From Prorocentrum cordatum (lineage: Eukaryota; Sar; Dinophyceae; Prorocentrales; Prorocentraceae): a stretch of DNA of 64,000 nucleotides. The notes under the pieces are model-generated. The model saw only the letters and a program-made list of their open reading frames with translations, searched no databases and was not told the origin of the DNA. This document shows positions 29,985 to 41,384 of this stretch, in pieces; the stretch's first letter is position 1, and the number at the start of each line of letters is the position of its first letter. Position numbers and translations under genes: made by a program. The DNA lies in assembly GCA_963575745.1 (NCBI GenBank), contig CAUYUJ010016704.1:557494-621493 (forward strand), given 5' to 3'.

Positions 29985-30640
29985 TTGGTGACTACCCCCG
30001 ACTAGCCCCTTGCCATGGCGTGGCAGGACATCGGCTGTGGTCCGCAGCCTGCCCCCGACTTGTCCCTTGCCATGGCGTGCCGCGAGTTCGGCCGGCCGCG
30101 TCTAACCCCGAGCAGCCCCGGGTGGTTGGCCAAGTGCCATGGTGGGCAACCATCTCTGTCAGCCTCAGCACGCCCTGACTCAACCCCGACTAGCCCGCTG
30201 CCCTAATGTGACTCCTGGCCAACCCCTTACCCTGGTGTGGAGGGATTTCGGATGGCCGCGACCGACTAGCTGACAAGCCCTGCTTCAGATGGCGCAAGGT
30301 AGGAATGCAAGGCCCCTGCCCTTGGGCGCCAAAGTCGCAACTGACCAGCGAAGTTGGCTGGCTGAGACCGAAACATTGCAAGAGTGCAAGGTGTCCTTGG
30401 CAAAGCACCCCATCATTATCGCGAAGGTCAAATGTAATTCCTTGCCCTGCTGCGGTGTGACTAAGACTGCCCGTTGCCAGAACCGCCAGGCCAACTGCTC
30501 TGGTGCTGTGGGATTTCGACTGGTCGTGAATACCCCAGATCAACCTCCTGCCCTGACGTGGCAGGACCCCAATGGGCCACGACAAGCCCTGGCCAGCCCT
30601 AGCTGGCCGTCCGGACCAGGACACTGCCTCAGTGTAACAG
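29985..30640 (+). repeat. Degenerate ~57-bp minisatellite
   Basis: CCCCGACTAGCCCCTTGCCA, TGGCGTGGCAGGAC and TTCGGCTGGCCGCG-type motifs recur with heavy divergence. Confidence 0.6.
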
Positions 30641-30644
30641 AATT

Positions 30645-31275
30645 CCCGCTTTCCCCCGCCAGTTCACCACCTGCCCCGAGGATCCCCAACTTGCCAGTTC
30701 CCCATGATTCCATGATGCCTCCTGAGGTATCATACATCACCCTCTGTACTACTTTCCAACATTCACGGCTCACGCGCCAACATAATAATGAAGCGCGCCG
30801 CACACCCAAGGACAGGGCCGAGAGGATTGCGCATGCAAGCACTGGCAGAAGACAGTAAAGAGAGGAGCCCACGCGGTCGAGCCATCCTTTGAGACTACTA
30901 CGGAGTCGGGATGGACAAATGTGTTCCCTGACAGCCCCACAAATTTCTCACTGATTTATGTGCGCACGCGTGCTGTTATCATTCCTAGCCGCTCGTGAAG
31001 GACTCCGTAAGATGGCGGAGGGACGAAATGCCATGAGCCTGCATGACCAATACAGAAAGGCCGATGGATCGGGGCAGATGAGCGGAAAAGGGGCATAGAT
31101 GGATAGACGATGGCCAAGCAAGGACAGGAAGACGAGGCAAGAGGACAACGAGAAGGAAGCAGCTGCAGCACCGCGGCAAGTAGGAACAATTAGACTGACT
31201 TCAAGCGCCTGTCTTCGTGTGACACTGGGATATGAATGATGTTGCCGCGTGAACCCCAAACAATTCATTTGGAAA
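30645..31275. other. 630 bp without recognised features
   Basis: Mixed-composition DNA. Short open frames on both strands, none recognised. Confidence 0.4.
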
Positions 31276-31279
31276 ACAA

Positions 31280-31480
31280 TGTGTGGAACCCTGTGTGAGC
31301 CCATACGTGTGTGGAGCCCGATGTATTGGACTTCCGTGCTCGTGGAATCACACTCGGGGATCCCGACGTGTGTGGAGCCCTGTGCATGTGGAGCTCGATA
31401 CGTGTGAGATCAAATATGGGGGACCCGATGTGCGGAACCCTATGCGTGGAGCACTCTCTTGTGGAACCCTTTGGTTGGCA
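31280..31480 (+). repeat. ~20-40 bp GTGTGGAGCCC minisatellite
   Basis: TGTGTGGAGCCCGATGT, ACGTGTGTGGAGCCCTGTGC and related units recur with divergence. Confidence 0.65.
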
Positions 31481-31744
31481 CCCTACTTCTTCATTGCCCA
31501 CTGCACCTACGACAGGGTTCAAAGCTACCCGCCGCGCGCTGCAATAACTTCAGACGCAGCCTGCACGCCGTCACTGGGCGCCGTATGCTGGGGCACCCAC
31601 GCCAGCATTGCCTGTTCCCCTTCCAGGGGCGGCAAACCCCGTAGATGCTACCACACGGGCTGTGCCCTTAGGCCGACGAGGGTGGGAGATGAAGGTGTGT
31701 GTGTGTATACGTCTACAGATGTACACTATACAAATACTATATAT

Positions 31745-31753
31745 ACACATACA

Positions 31754-31788
<35 letters not shown>

Positions 31789-31790
31789 AC
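31745..31790 (+). repeat. (TA)n microsatellite
   Basis: About 20 TA units after TATACACATACATATT-type sequence. Confidence 0.95.
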
Positions 31791-31844
31791 ATGTATACAG
31801 GTAGATGTACCCATACACACATAAATGTGGCCAGTGCCCAGCGC

Positions 31845-32010
31845 GGAACGAAAATCCCCCCCTCCGGATCGCTCCTCCTGGGGTTTTCGTGCTTGTCGCG
31901 CCGCCGGCGCGGTCGGTACGAAAATCCATTGGATGCACGAAAATCCCCCAAGGGGGTTCTGCGCACCGCTGGTGCGGGATGGTACGAAAGCTCCCGAGAT
32001 GGTCGCGGGG
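31845..32010 (+). repeat. ACGAAAATCCCC motif cluster with hairpins
   Basis: ACGAAAATCCCCC occurs at 31849 and 31939 and a shorter form at 31918. CGAAAATCCCCCC pairs with TGGGGTTTTCG (about 31879) as a hairpin. Confidence 0.6.
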
Positions 32011-32036
32011 GCGCGTCATCCTTCACCCAATCGTTC

Positions 32037-32190
32037 TCCTGGTCCTCCTCCTCCTCCTCCTCCTCCTCCTCCTCCTCCTCTTCCTCCTCCTCCTCCTCCT
32101 CCTCCTTTTCCTCCTCCTCCTCCTCCTCCTCCTCCTCCTCCTCCTCTTCCTCTCCTCCTCCTCCTCCTCATCCTCCTCCACCTCCCCCTC
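32037..32190 (+). repeat. (TCC)n microsatellite
   Basis: About 48 units with TTCC interruptions. It lies about 300 bp beyond the 3' end of the copia open frame. Confidence 0.95.
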
Positions 32191-32485
32191 CTCTCAAGTG
32201 GCGGGCCGCCGCCCGCCAGGATCTTTCTGGCCTTGTGCAACCGTAAACTCAAGAGCTCTGCGAACCGAAATGTTAAGTCTGAGCGGGAGAGCGCGGGCAG
32301 CGGCACAGGCAGACTAAAGGGGAGGATGGTCGCTGGGGGCACTTCAACACCCGTCCTCGATCATCTGGCTACGTTTTATCAGACAAGGAGCGGCCGATCG
32401 TCAAACCGACGTCCGGAACCACATCACACATAGTGGCGCGAAAGCGCCGCGGAAGGTGGGCGGAAGCCCAATAATATCAAGACAA

Positions 32486-32930
32486 TTAGCCATGCTGCGC
32501 GCTGTGTTCCAACCTAACGGTGGTTCTGCTCTGTGCGTCGCGGGTTCGACGCTCATCTGCAAGCCGGTGGCGTGCCATCCTCACTGCCTCCTTCGCGGAG
32601 GCTGCCCCGGCGGAGACCTGCACACTCACGCAGCCCTGCATCATCGCTTCCGTCAGGTAGCCACGCATTTGCTAGCTGAACCGATGTGTCGCACCACTCC
32701 AAATCAACTCCATCATGCGATAGCATCTCCTGTAGGGCTGCGACGACTACTCGTACTCGACGATCCGCAATCTGGCCAGCGTCCGCGAGGAGATGGGTCA
32801 CCAGGCTGTTGGCATCGTCGAACCACCGGGCTGGGATCAGGGTCGCCGCGTCGTCGACCAGGTCGCCTAATGGCTCATATGGTTTCTGCATCTCGTAGTA
32901 GACCGCCCTGCCTGCTCCAGCGCTTCAGCT
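32486..32930 (-). pseudogene. copia RNase H and polyprotein C-terminus
   Basis: The frame reads ARWFDDANSLVTHLLADAG, DRRVRVVVAALQEML and DGVDLEWCDTSVQLANA, the copia RNase H end. The first acidic residue of the usual TD..SL pattern is kept as DDANSL. After LANA a frameshift near 32665 continues LTEAMMQGCVSVQVSAG to a stop at 32486. Confidence 0.75.
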
Positions 32931-32937
32931 CGTTTCG

Positions 32938-34000
32938 TTAGTCCGTGTGCCTCTGCTCCCATCGAGGCTCTACGAACCCTCTTGATCCTCGAGCTGCCCC
33001 AGTCGAGGAAGCGCACTGGTCCTTCTTGTTGGTTGTAGAGGCCGTCGTCGGAGAGCAGGCGCACGAAGCCGAGCTGAGACTTCCCCTTCTCGCCAAGCGG
33101 GCCGAGGTCGTGATCGCCCACGTTGTTGGAGGTTGCTGTGGGCGAAGAAGACAGCATGTATACAAGGTCTCCATCTGGTCGTAGAGTGTCGTTCCGAAAA
33201 CGCGCGCTAGGCCGTAGCCGAGAGAGACGCCCATCCGAAGTTGCCTGGGAAGCCATCCGAGTGAGCCAACCACCGATTCTGCGAAACTCCGCCCACCATC
33301 CGTAGCCAACGCCATGATCTGCTTCGCTCTGGCCGGGGATATCACCAGAGTCTCAATCTGGTCAATGAAGTGCGCCATGCTGATTTTGATCGCGCAGTCC
33401 ACGAGCCGCTCGACGTCCTTGCCGTGATGCCGGAAGGGCGGCTTCTCCTCCGTGACTAGCGGTGCCTTGTTGAGCTCGTGCATCGTCTTCTTGCACAGGT
33501 CACTGCGGGGGTCGCCGTTTGCAGACAAGTCGCCCACGCAGGAGCCGACGAGCCCGACGAGCTTGCCACCCTCGAACAGGAAGAAGAACGCCCTCTACAA
33601 ACAGTTATCCTGCCATGCGCGATTGCGCAGCGTCTTCCGTAGCTTACTCCACCACTTCCTGCCGGTGTCCTCGGCGCCGCAAATAGCGCCATGACTGGCG
33701 AGAGCCGCGTCAGCTCGAACTCCAGGCGGCAAGGTTGCAGGAGGTCGCAGCACGAGCACCCAGTCAAGGTCATCTCCTCGAAGGCACGCGCTCGCAGCGT
33801 CAAGCTTGAAAAGCGGCCGGTGCACTCTGGCCGCCGCGCTGCAGATCACGTGGGAAACCAACGGGGGCTACGTCGGGGAGCCCATCCCCACATGGACCGA
33901 CTCATAGCAACTGACCGCGGCCAGTCGAGACTTCGCCTTCAGCGGCAATTTCGGGTCGTACTCATTCTTAGTCGTGTAGACCTATCTCGATGGCATCGCC
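32938..34000 (-). pseudogene. copia reverse transcriptase
   Basis: VYTTKNEYDPKLPLKAKSRL follows the TAG at 33982-33984. After the TAG at 33868-33870 come PLFKLDAASACLRGDD, the first RT aspartate region, and VLRPPATLPPG. The catalytic box reads CVGDL near 33530-33543 instead of YVDDL, so one of the two essential aspartates is gone. Downstream are GGRSFAESVVGSLGWLPRQL and, after a frameshift near 33150, KSQLGFVRLLSDDGLYNQ and VRFLDWGSS. Confidence 0.8.
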
Positions 34001-34009
34001 TTGACCCTG

Positions 34010-34390
34010 CCCAGCAGCTCCTTGGCCTCGTCGCCAGAGACCACGGTCGCCGCCCCGAAGTTGCGCCAGTTCCCCCACTCCTTGGCCATGCTCGCGTCGA
34101 GCTGGAGTCTCTCTGTCTTGACGAGGTTCATGAGCTTGATATCCCCCCCTCTGGTCGCGCCAGTCAGCCAGACGTAGCTGATCCAGGCGTGGGAAGAATT
34201 GCCCATGTCGCACTCCACCAGGTGGGCCCCAGACGTGGGCCCTCCCCTCCGCCGCCTCGGCGGCGCCCGCTCGGGCCCATGGCCCGGGGAGCCCGGCGGA
34301 AACTCGCAAGTCGCGGAGGACCTCGGAGGAGTGATTGGTTCAGGTTGTCCATTATCGCGATCGGTCTCACCCTCGCCAGCTCGACTAGAA
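34010..34390 (-). pseudogene. copia integrase-RT linker
   Basis: The frame reads SHAWISYVWLTGATRGGDI and SMAKEWGNWRNFGAATVVSG, the KEWGNW motif that precedes the RT in dinoflagellate copia polyproteins (recalled pattern). Confidence 0.65.
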
Positions 34391-34411
34391 ACATCATCAT
34401 TCATCATCATG

Positions 34412-34451
<40 letters not shown>

Positions 34452-34475
34452 GCATCATCATCATCATCAGGCACA
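34390..34475 (+). repeat. (ATC)n microsatellite inside the retrotransposon
   Basis: About 25 units lie within the integrase-RT linker. On the minus strand it encodes poly-Met in the element's frame. It arose in or after the copy. Confidence 0.9.
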
Positions 34476-34570
34476 GGCACATCTTCGCAAGGCACAGGGT
34501 CGCGGGGTCACGCTCTGGCACTGGCTCAAGCACGGGGGCCTGCGAGGTGAGATCCTCGCCCTGCCGCGCC

Positions 34571-36360
34571 TCAGCCGTCTCCGCGCCGCTGTCCCACCCG
34601 GGCCCGCGGGCTCAAGCCTCGGTCGGGGCTCCTCGGCTGCCCCCGGCGCCGGGGCGCGACCGCCCGACGGGCGGGGAGCGGCCCCTCCAGCAGCGGCGGC
34701 GCTCGTCGCCGCTGTGCTCTGCCCAACAGCTGTGCTTCCCCAAGGAACTCAGGTGCTTCCCCAGGGAACTGAGCAGCTCCCTCCTCGAGGTTCGCGCGTC
34801 GAACGTCCAGGAATCCTCGAGGCCCCCGTGATAGAGCAGCGCCTCGCTGGCCCGCTGGCATCTGATCCCACGCAATCAGCTCGTCCTCCGTCACGAACCC
34901 CACCTGCCCAGGCCTCGCCAAGATCGCGCCGCCACCGCATCGTAGCCAGATCGCGCGAGGGCTGCCATGGACGGCAGCTGGGCTAAGGGCAGCGTTGACC
35001 TCGTCGGCCATCTTGTAGGGATCGCAATGGTCGCGGCCGATCACGCGGGCGACGCCGAACCGCCGGTGGAACAGCGCTGGGGACACGCCGGGCATCGCGC
35101 CCCGACGGGAAGGGGCCCCCTAGTAGGGATTGACCTGGCCAGTTTCGCCCTCCTCACTCGGTTGTCGCTATCCATCTTCGCAAAGGCGACACGGGCAGCT
35201 TCACGCCGCAGTAGGTTCAAGGCCATAGCGGATTCAGGATCCAGGGCTGCCTCCTGCACGTTCAGCTTCTCCGCCTCGCTATCCTGCAGGACCGATGCGG
35301 GAACGCGCGGGCCGAGCGCCCCGAGAACCCAGTTGGACGGTGCGTAGCCGTCGTACATCACTGTCTCGTTGCAAACCTGGTTGATGATCCCACGGAGGGT
35401 GCGGAGATCCGGCTCCTCCGTGATCTGCGCGCCCTGCGCCGCTCGATGCAATGCTTCCTTCCATGCTCCACCTAGCTGGTCGATCCTGCCAACCTGCTCG
35501 CGGGCCTCCAGCGCGGAGTTCTCTGGCCCGACGCCTATCTCATACATGCGGGGCAGGAACTGCACGCCAAACTCCATGCCGCGGAAAACGAACAGCGACC
35601 AGGGTGGCCCACTCCAGCTGGCCCAGACCACGAGGGGAACACGTCCAGCGCGACCTCGGCCGAAGGCGCGCGGGTGCCCCTGTGCAGGTACCAAACCACC
35701 TGGAACCGCGCCCCGTCGCACACGATGTTGAGGAACGCGCGCGCGCCGCCCAGGGCGTCGTGGGCGAACGGGGCGCCGAGCATCACATGGAATTGAAACT
35801 GGCGGCGCCCTGTCATCCGCGCCCGGCGCGCGTGCTTCGCCTTGATCACGTCGCCGCAGGCGTCGCGCCTGAACTCCCATGCGGCATCCAGAAACTCCTT
35901 CTTCGCCCCCGATCGCCTCGGGCACCTCGCCAGCGTCGCGTTGGTAGGGTGGCCGAAGTTCACGCGCAGTCTGCGGGCGTCGCGCCTGACTGCCGGGTCC
36001 ACGGCAAGCCAGCGCGCGCGTCTCTCCTTCTCCTCAGGGGATCGCGCGGGGTCGAGGTTCGCCGCCGCCTCGGCCCCGGCGCCAGCCGGGTCCACCGCGG
36101 GCCCGTCCTCATCTGGAACTCCATATCGCGGTGGCTGGTCGTCTCCAGGCGTCGGACGATTGGCCATCTTCTGCGTACCTCGGAACCGTCGGCGCTTGGT
36201 CTCAGGCGGCACCTCCGTCGGGTAACTGCCCATCACGCCGAGCCCCTCGACGACGTGCTGACCCACGTCCATGCCCATGCGTTGCTCGATCGCGCGCAGG
36301 GCGAGGCGGTCGAGATCGCCGGGCCCCCATGCCGCAGCCCCCTTATTCTTTGTATTATGA
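34571..36360 (-). pseudogene. copia GAG-pre-integrase and integrase
   Basis: Starting in one frame: LRVNFGHPTNATLARCPRRS, AAWEFRRDACGD (the first Cys of the zinc site is Arg), HDALGGARAFLNIV. A frameshift near 35640 continues WSLFVFRGMEFGVQF; the usual aspartate before RG is Phe, so the DDE triad is broken. Then VGRIDQLGGAWKEALHRA. Another frameshift near 35090 leads to LFHRRFGVARVIGRDHCDP and EDELIAWDQMPAG. Confidence 0.8.
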
Positions 36361-36399
36361 TTGTTCTTCTCATTCTTCTTCTCATTCTGGAGTGGCGCG

Positions 36400-37700
36400 C
36401 GGGCGCGCTTGCAATCGCACTTCGCGTCGCGCAGCGCCTCGTAGATCGCGACCGACGCGGCGGGAGGCCTCGCCAGCTCGCAGCGCGGCTCGCGGGCCCC
36501 CTCGCCCGCGCATCCGAGCTGGCAGCCGTGGGGCGGGCGCTCGAGCAGCGCGCCCCTCTCCACGAGCTCCCGGGCCCTCTTCATCTCGGGCTCGTCGCAA
36601 GCGCGCGGCCCCAGGGGCTGCCCCACTAGAAAGCGCCTGCCGCGACTCGCGCGGCCCAGCGTCGGGGGGCCCGACCCTCTTCTCGCCCCCCCTACTTTCC
36701 GTTCCTGTGCGACACCGCCACCGCTGCGCGCCGCTCGCGCGCGCCCGCCCGTGCGCGCTGCGGCCCAGAGGCGCGGCCTCGAAGCCCCGCCCAGTCTGGG
36801 GCCCTCCGTGGCCGTGCGCCCCCCCGCCCCCCGAACCGCCGCCCCCGCCAGCGGCGGGGGCGCGAGGCCCCCGAGAAGACAAAGCGGAGCCCCTCCACCG
36901 CGGCGGGGCCCGCGGGATGGCGATGCCCCTGACCGCCCTGGAGACGCCCGGGAGGATGGCCCGACCGAGGGCCCCCCAGCCCTGAGGGCCCCCAATGCCC
37001 GACCCCCGCCCCCACAACGGGTGCCCTCGCCCACTGCGGTTGCCGCGGGATTCACGCGTCGGAAATCCGGCGTCGGGGGGCGCGCCCCCGCCCGGGCGCA
37101 GGGCAGTTTTTACCGCCCAAGCGACAGCGCCGCCGCGCGCGGGCGCCGCCTCCTGGGCCGCTCGCGGGACGCCGCCCCCTCACCAGCGCCCGCTCCTGCA
37201 GGGGCGCCGCTGCAGCTGCCCCGCCCGCCCGCGCGACCTCGCCCACGGCGCGCCGGGCGGGGCTGCCCCCGCGGCACGGCAGCCCTCTCCTCGGCGGCCG
37301 ACTCGCGGTGTCCTTTGGCGGCCAGCGTCGCCGACGAGCGCGCGCCCCCCGGAGTCTGCGGCCGCCTCGCGGATCCCGAGGTGCTCGTCGAAATCCGACT
37401 CCTTCGCGCCGCCGGGGTCGCCCGCCTTTGTCCTGCCCCCCTTCGCGCGGTAGCCATTCCGAGCTCGAAGCCGCGCGGGGCGGGCCCCGTCTTCCAAGCG
37501 CTCGGCGAAAGAGACCACCCACGCCCGCTCGTTCGGCCCGGGCCCGGGCACTGCCGAGCTGCCCCCCCAGGTCGCCCGCCGGCCGCGCCATCTCGAAGTT
37601 CGCCCGCGAGCGGAACCCCCCGAGCCTCGGGGGCGGCCCCGCGCCTGGGCACGCGTCGATCGGCCCCCGCGCCACCCGGGCCACGCTCGAGCCGCCTGCC
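36400..37700 (-). pseudogene. Possible gag region of the copia element
   Basis: Minus-strand frames with natural composition include CDEPEMKRARELVERGALL, SVAIYEALRDAKCDCKRARA and, further upstream, VVSFAERLEDGARPARLRA and GGAKESDFDEHLGIREAAA. They precede the pre-integrase domain with the same G/C third-position bias. The sequence is about 75% GC, so open frames are weak evidence. Confidence 0.4.
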
Positions 37701-37869
37701 TCGCCTGCGCCCGAAGCGGGGGAGCCCTCCATCCACCGCTGCCCGCGCGCGCCGACGATCTCCTCGCCCGCCGCCGACCGCCGGCACTTCCCAAACGCTC
37801 GGCTCGAAGGGCGGCCCCCCTAGCAAGCCTGGGCAACGCCGCGGGGGGGGGGGGGGCAGCGCGGCAGCC

Positions 37870-37969
37870 NNNNNNNNNNNNNNNNNNNNNNNNNNNNNNN
37901 NNNNNNNNNNNNNNNNNNNNNNNNNNNNNNNNNNNNNNNNNNNNNNNNNNNNNNNNNNNNNNNNNNNNN
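37870..37969. other. Assembly gap (100 N)
   Basis: Exactly 100 Ns, a conventional size for a gap of unknown length, directly before (ATC)n. Confidence 0.99.
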
Positions 37970-38635
37970 CATCATCATCATCAGCAGCATCATCATCATC
38001 AGCATCAGCATCGTCATCGTCATGACCATCATCATCATCATCAACAACAGCATCATCACCAACATCAGCAGCATCATCAGCATCAGCAGCAGCAACAGCA
38101 TCATCATCATCAGCATGATCATCCTCAGCATCATCAGCAGCAGCATCAGCATCATCAGCATCATCAGCATCATCCTCATCACCGTCATCATCATCATCAT
38201 AATCATCATCAGCAACATCATCATCATCATCATCAAAATCATCATCAGCAGCAGCATCACCATAATCATCAGCATCATCATCAGCAGTATCATCAGAATC
38301 ATCATCAGCATCATCATCATCATCATCAGCATCAGCATCATCATCATCATCATCAGCATCATCAGCATCATCGTCATTATTATCATCATCAGCGTCAGCA
38401 TCATCATTATCATCAGCCTCATCATCATCAGCAGCAGTATCAACATCATCAGCATCAGCAGCATCAACATCATCAGCATCAGCATCATCATTATCATCAT
38501 CATCAGCATCATCATAGTCAGCATCAGCATCGTCACCATCATCAGCATCAGCATCATCATCATCATCATCAGCAGCATCATCATCATAATCAGCATCATA
38601 ATCATCATCATCAGCATCATCATCATCATCCTGAT
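37970..38635 (+). repeat. (ATC)n/(CAGCATC)n microsatellite
   Basis: ATC units with regular CAG interruptions. The array is truncated by the gap. Confidence 0.97.
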
Positions 38636-38639
38636 CCTG

Positions 38640-39115
38640 CTCCTGCTCCTCCTCCTCCTCCTCCTCCTCCTGATCTTTCTCCTCCTGCTCCACCTTCACC
38701 TCCTCTTCCTCCTTCTCCTCCTCCTCCTCCCCCCCTCACTCCTCTCCTCCTCCTCCTCCTCCTCATCCTCCTCCTCCTCCTCCTCCTCCTACCTCCTCCT
38801 CCTCCTCCTCCTCCTCCTCGACCTCCTTGCCCCTCCTCGACTCCCATCCTCCTCCCTCCACCTCTCCTCCTCCTCCTCCGCCTCCTCACTCCTCCTCCTC
38901 CCCCGCCTCCACCTCCTCCTCCTCCTCCTCGCTCCTCCTGCTCCTCCTCATCCTCCTCCACCTCACCGCCTCCTCCTCCTCCTCCTCCTCCTCCTCCTCC
39001 TCCTCCTCCTCCATCTGCTCATAGCTCCTTCCCTCCTCTGTGTCTTCCTCATCCTTCTCCACCTCCTCCTCCTCCTTCTCCTCCTCCTCCTCCTCCACCT
39101 CCCCCTCCTCTTAGT
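38640..39115 (+). repeat. (TCC)n microsatellite, ~0.48 kb
   Basis: TCC units with scattered ACC, TTC and GCC variants. Confidence 0.97.
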
Positions 39116-39119
39116 GTTC

Positions 39120-39556
39120 TTATTATGATTGATAGTATGAGTCTTATTCTTCTTAACAGTATTCGTAGTATTATTCTTCTGCTTCTTTATATTCTTAGTA
39201 TTACTGTTCATAGTATTAGTCGTAGTATTATTAAAAAATATTATTGTTGCCATGTTTAATTAGTATTAGTACCATTGGTATTATTATTAGTATTATTATG
39301 ATTATTGTTATAATTAGTATTACTAATATTATTATTATTATTAGTATTAGTATTACTATTATTATCATTATTATTATTATTATTATCATTAGTAGTATTA
39401 TTAGTAGTAGTACTATTATTAGTATTAGTATTAGTAGTAGTACTATTATTACTACTACTATTAGTATTATCATTATTATCATTATTGTTATTAGTATTAT
39501 CATCATTATTATTATCTAGTATTAGTATTATTAGTATTAGTAGTAGTAGCAGCAGC

Positions 39557-39596
<40 letters not shown>

Positions 39597-39600
39597 TGAC
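39120..39600 (+). repeat. (ATT)n/(AGT)n AT-rich microsatellite
   Basis: TATTAGTATTAGTAGTAGTA-type triplets. It is the most AT-rich block of the window, between two TCC arrays. Confidence 0.95.
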
Positions 39601-39634
39601 TCATATTAGTATTAGTGTCCTGCTTCTTCTTCTT

Positions 39635-39747
39635 ACTCCTCCTCCTCCTCCTCCTCCTCCACCTCCTCCTCTTCCTCTTCCTCCTCCTCCACTTCCTCTT
39701 CCTCTTCCTCTTCCTCCTCCCCGTCCTCCTCCTCCCCCATCATCCTC

Positions 39748-39784
<37 letters not shown>

Positions 39785-39840
39785 CTCTGTCTCTCTCTCT
39801 CTCTCTCTCTCTATCTGTCTCTCTCTCTCTCTCTCTCTCG
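39635..39840 (+). repeat. (TCC)n then (CT)n
   Basis: A TCC/TTCC array is followed by about 90 bp of CT. Confidence 0.95.
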
Positions 39841-40279
39841 GCCGAACGGTCCTGCGACGCGGCCACCTTTCCTGCCACAGCCCCACGGCTTAACCCGGCG
39901 GGGTGTGGGGGGGGGGGGGGGGGCGGGCGAATTAGGGGAAAAGTGAGAAGAGGCCAACGGGCAAAGCATAGCGGTCGGCATCGAGCCGCGTCGCACCTCG
40001 GACCCCCCACCCCCACCCCATCTGCCCCCCCATGCCCCCCCCCACCACAGTGAAGGTCTGAGGCGTCGGCGGATTGACTGTAAAACGGGCTGGCGCGGAG
40101 GTGGCTGCAGCGGCCTGCTCTTTCGGGGTGAGGCTGAGGGGTGCGGTTGCTATGCTCTTCTGGAGGTGGTGCAGTTACCTTGCTCTTTTGGAGTGGGGCC
40201 CTAACTGCGCGCTCGCTCGGCCTGGAAGGCGAAGTGGGGGCTGATGGAGGAAAGGGGCGGCCGTGAGCGATCTAGGACC

Positions 40280-40870
40280 ACGCAGGCGGCAGCGCTGCAG
40301 ACGGTGAGTGCGGCATGGTAGGCATTGTGGAGGGTACGTAGAGAGGTAACCGAAGTTAAAGCAGGCTGCGGAGGTAGCGACACTTAAACTGCGAGGTACC
40401 TGGAGGTGTCGAATGGCCACAGCTGCTGAGGCTGCAGCCGTTGCTCCTGAGGTCCCGCTGGTGACAGCAGCTGCTGACATGATGGTGCCTCGATGGCCGC
40501 TGACACGCGCCAGCTGCGGCCGCGGCCGCCCTGGCCCTTGCCAGGGCGGCCCGCGGTGAGTCCGAGCCCCCGCCTATCCCCATATCCTCGCCCATCCCGA
40601 CCTCCCAGGCGGCAGCGCTGCAGGCGGTGAGCGCGGCATGGCAGGCACTCGAGGAGGGTGGGGTGGCAGTCAAACGGGGAAGGGGGGCTGCGAGGTGCCT
40701 GGAGGTGCCCAAATGGCCGCAGCTGCCGAGGTGGAATGGGAGCGCCCTGATGGATGCAGCTGCTGCTCCTGAGGTCCCGTTGGCGACAGCAGCTGCTGAG
40801 ATGAAGGTGCCCTGATGGCCGCTGACGCGCAGTTAGTTGCGGCCGCGGCCGCCCTGGCGGCAGCCGCGCC
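40280..40870 (+). repeat. ~325-bp tandem duplication
   Basis: AGGCGGCAGCGCTGCAGACG, TGCGAGGTACCTGGAGGTG, CTCCTGAGGTCCCGCTGG and GCGGCCGCGGCCGCC occur in order at 40285-40530 and again at 40607-40855. 39840-40280 beside it shows no gene. Confidence 0.75.
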
Positions 40871-41244
40871 GGCAGCCGCCCGAGCGGCCGCTGCGGCGGG
40901 CGAGGGGCCACAGGCAGCAGCGGGGCACGCGGCCGCCGGGCAGGCGGCCCTGGCGCGGGCCGAGCCGGCCGCCGCAACAGCAGCAGCCGCCGACGGCCAG
41001 CGGGGCAGTCCCGCAGCCCGACCAGGAAGGCCCTCGCCAACGGCAGCCAGGGCAGCAACCAGCCGCGCGGCCGCCGCCCGCCGCTGGAGGCGCCGCACGG
41101 CCGTCCGCGGCAGCCCGCCAGGAGACGGACACACAGTACCGTGGAGAAGGGTGCCGAAAGGAGGCCCCCCACTGGCCGGAATCCACGGAAAACTCCAGCC
41201 CCCAGGCCGCGCCGGCCAACCTCGAGCCAGAGCGGCTTGAGCCG

Positions 41245-41380
41245 TCGGCTTGAACCTTGGACCTTGAGCCTTGAGCCTTGAGCCTTGAGCCTTGAGCTTT
41301 GAACCTTGAGCCTTGAGCCTTGAGCCTTGAGCCTTGAGCCTTGAGCCTTGAGCGTTGAGGCTTGAGACTTGAACCTGGAG
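41245..41380 (+). repeat. CCTTGAG heptamer array
   Basis: About 18 units of CCTTGAG with variants. It differs from the plant/alga telomere heptamer TTTAGGG. It directly precedes the largest composite repeat. Confidence 0.95.
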
Positions 41381-41384
41381 CCTC

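Larger units (their letters stand above)
32486..37700 (-). mobile_element. Ty1/copia-type retrotransposon, decayed
   Basis: Minus-strand domains run gag-like region, GAG-pre-integrase, integrase, linker, reverse transcriptase, RNase H; integrase before RT defines the copia order. At least five frame changes and two in-frame TAG codons (33982-33984 and 33868-33870) break it, and key catalytic residues are substituted. No long terminal repeats were found; the 5' side runs towards the assembly gap at 37870. The protease is not recognised. Confidence 0.8.

Noticed and set aside
32540-32570. tRNA B-box-like GGGTTCGACGC
   Set aside because: It lies inside the copia C-terminal coding remnant, with no A box or cloverleaf around it.
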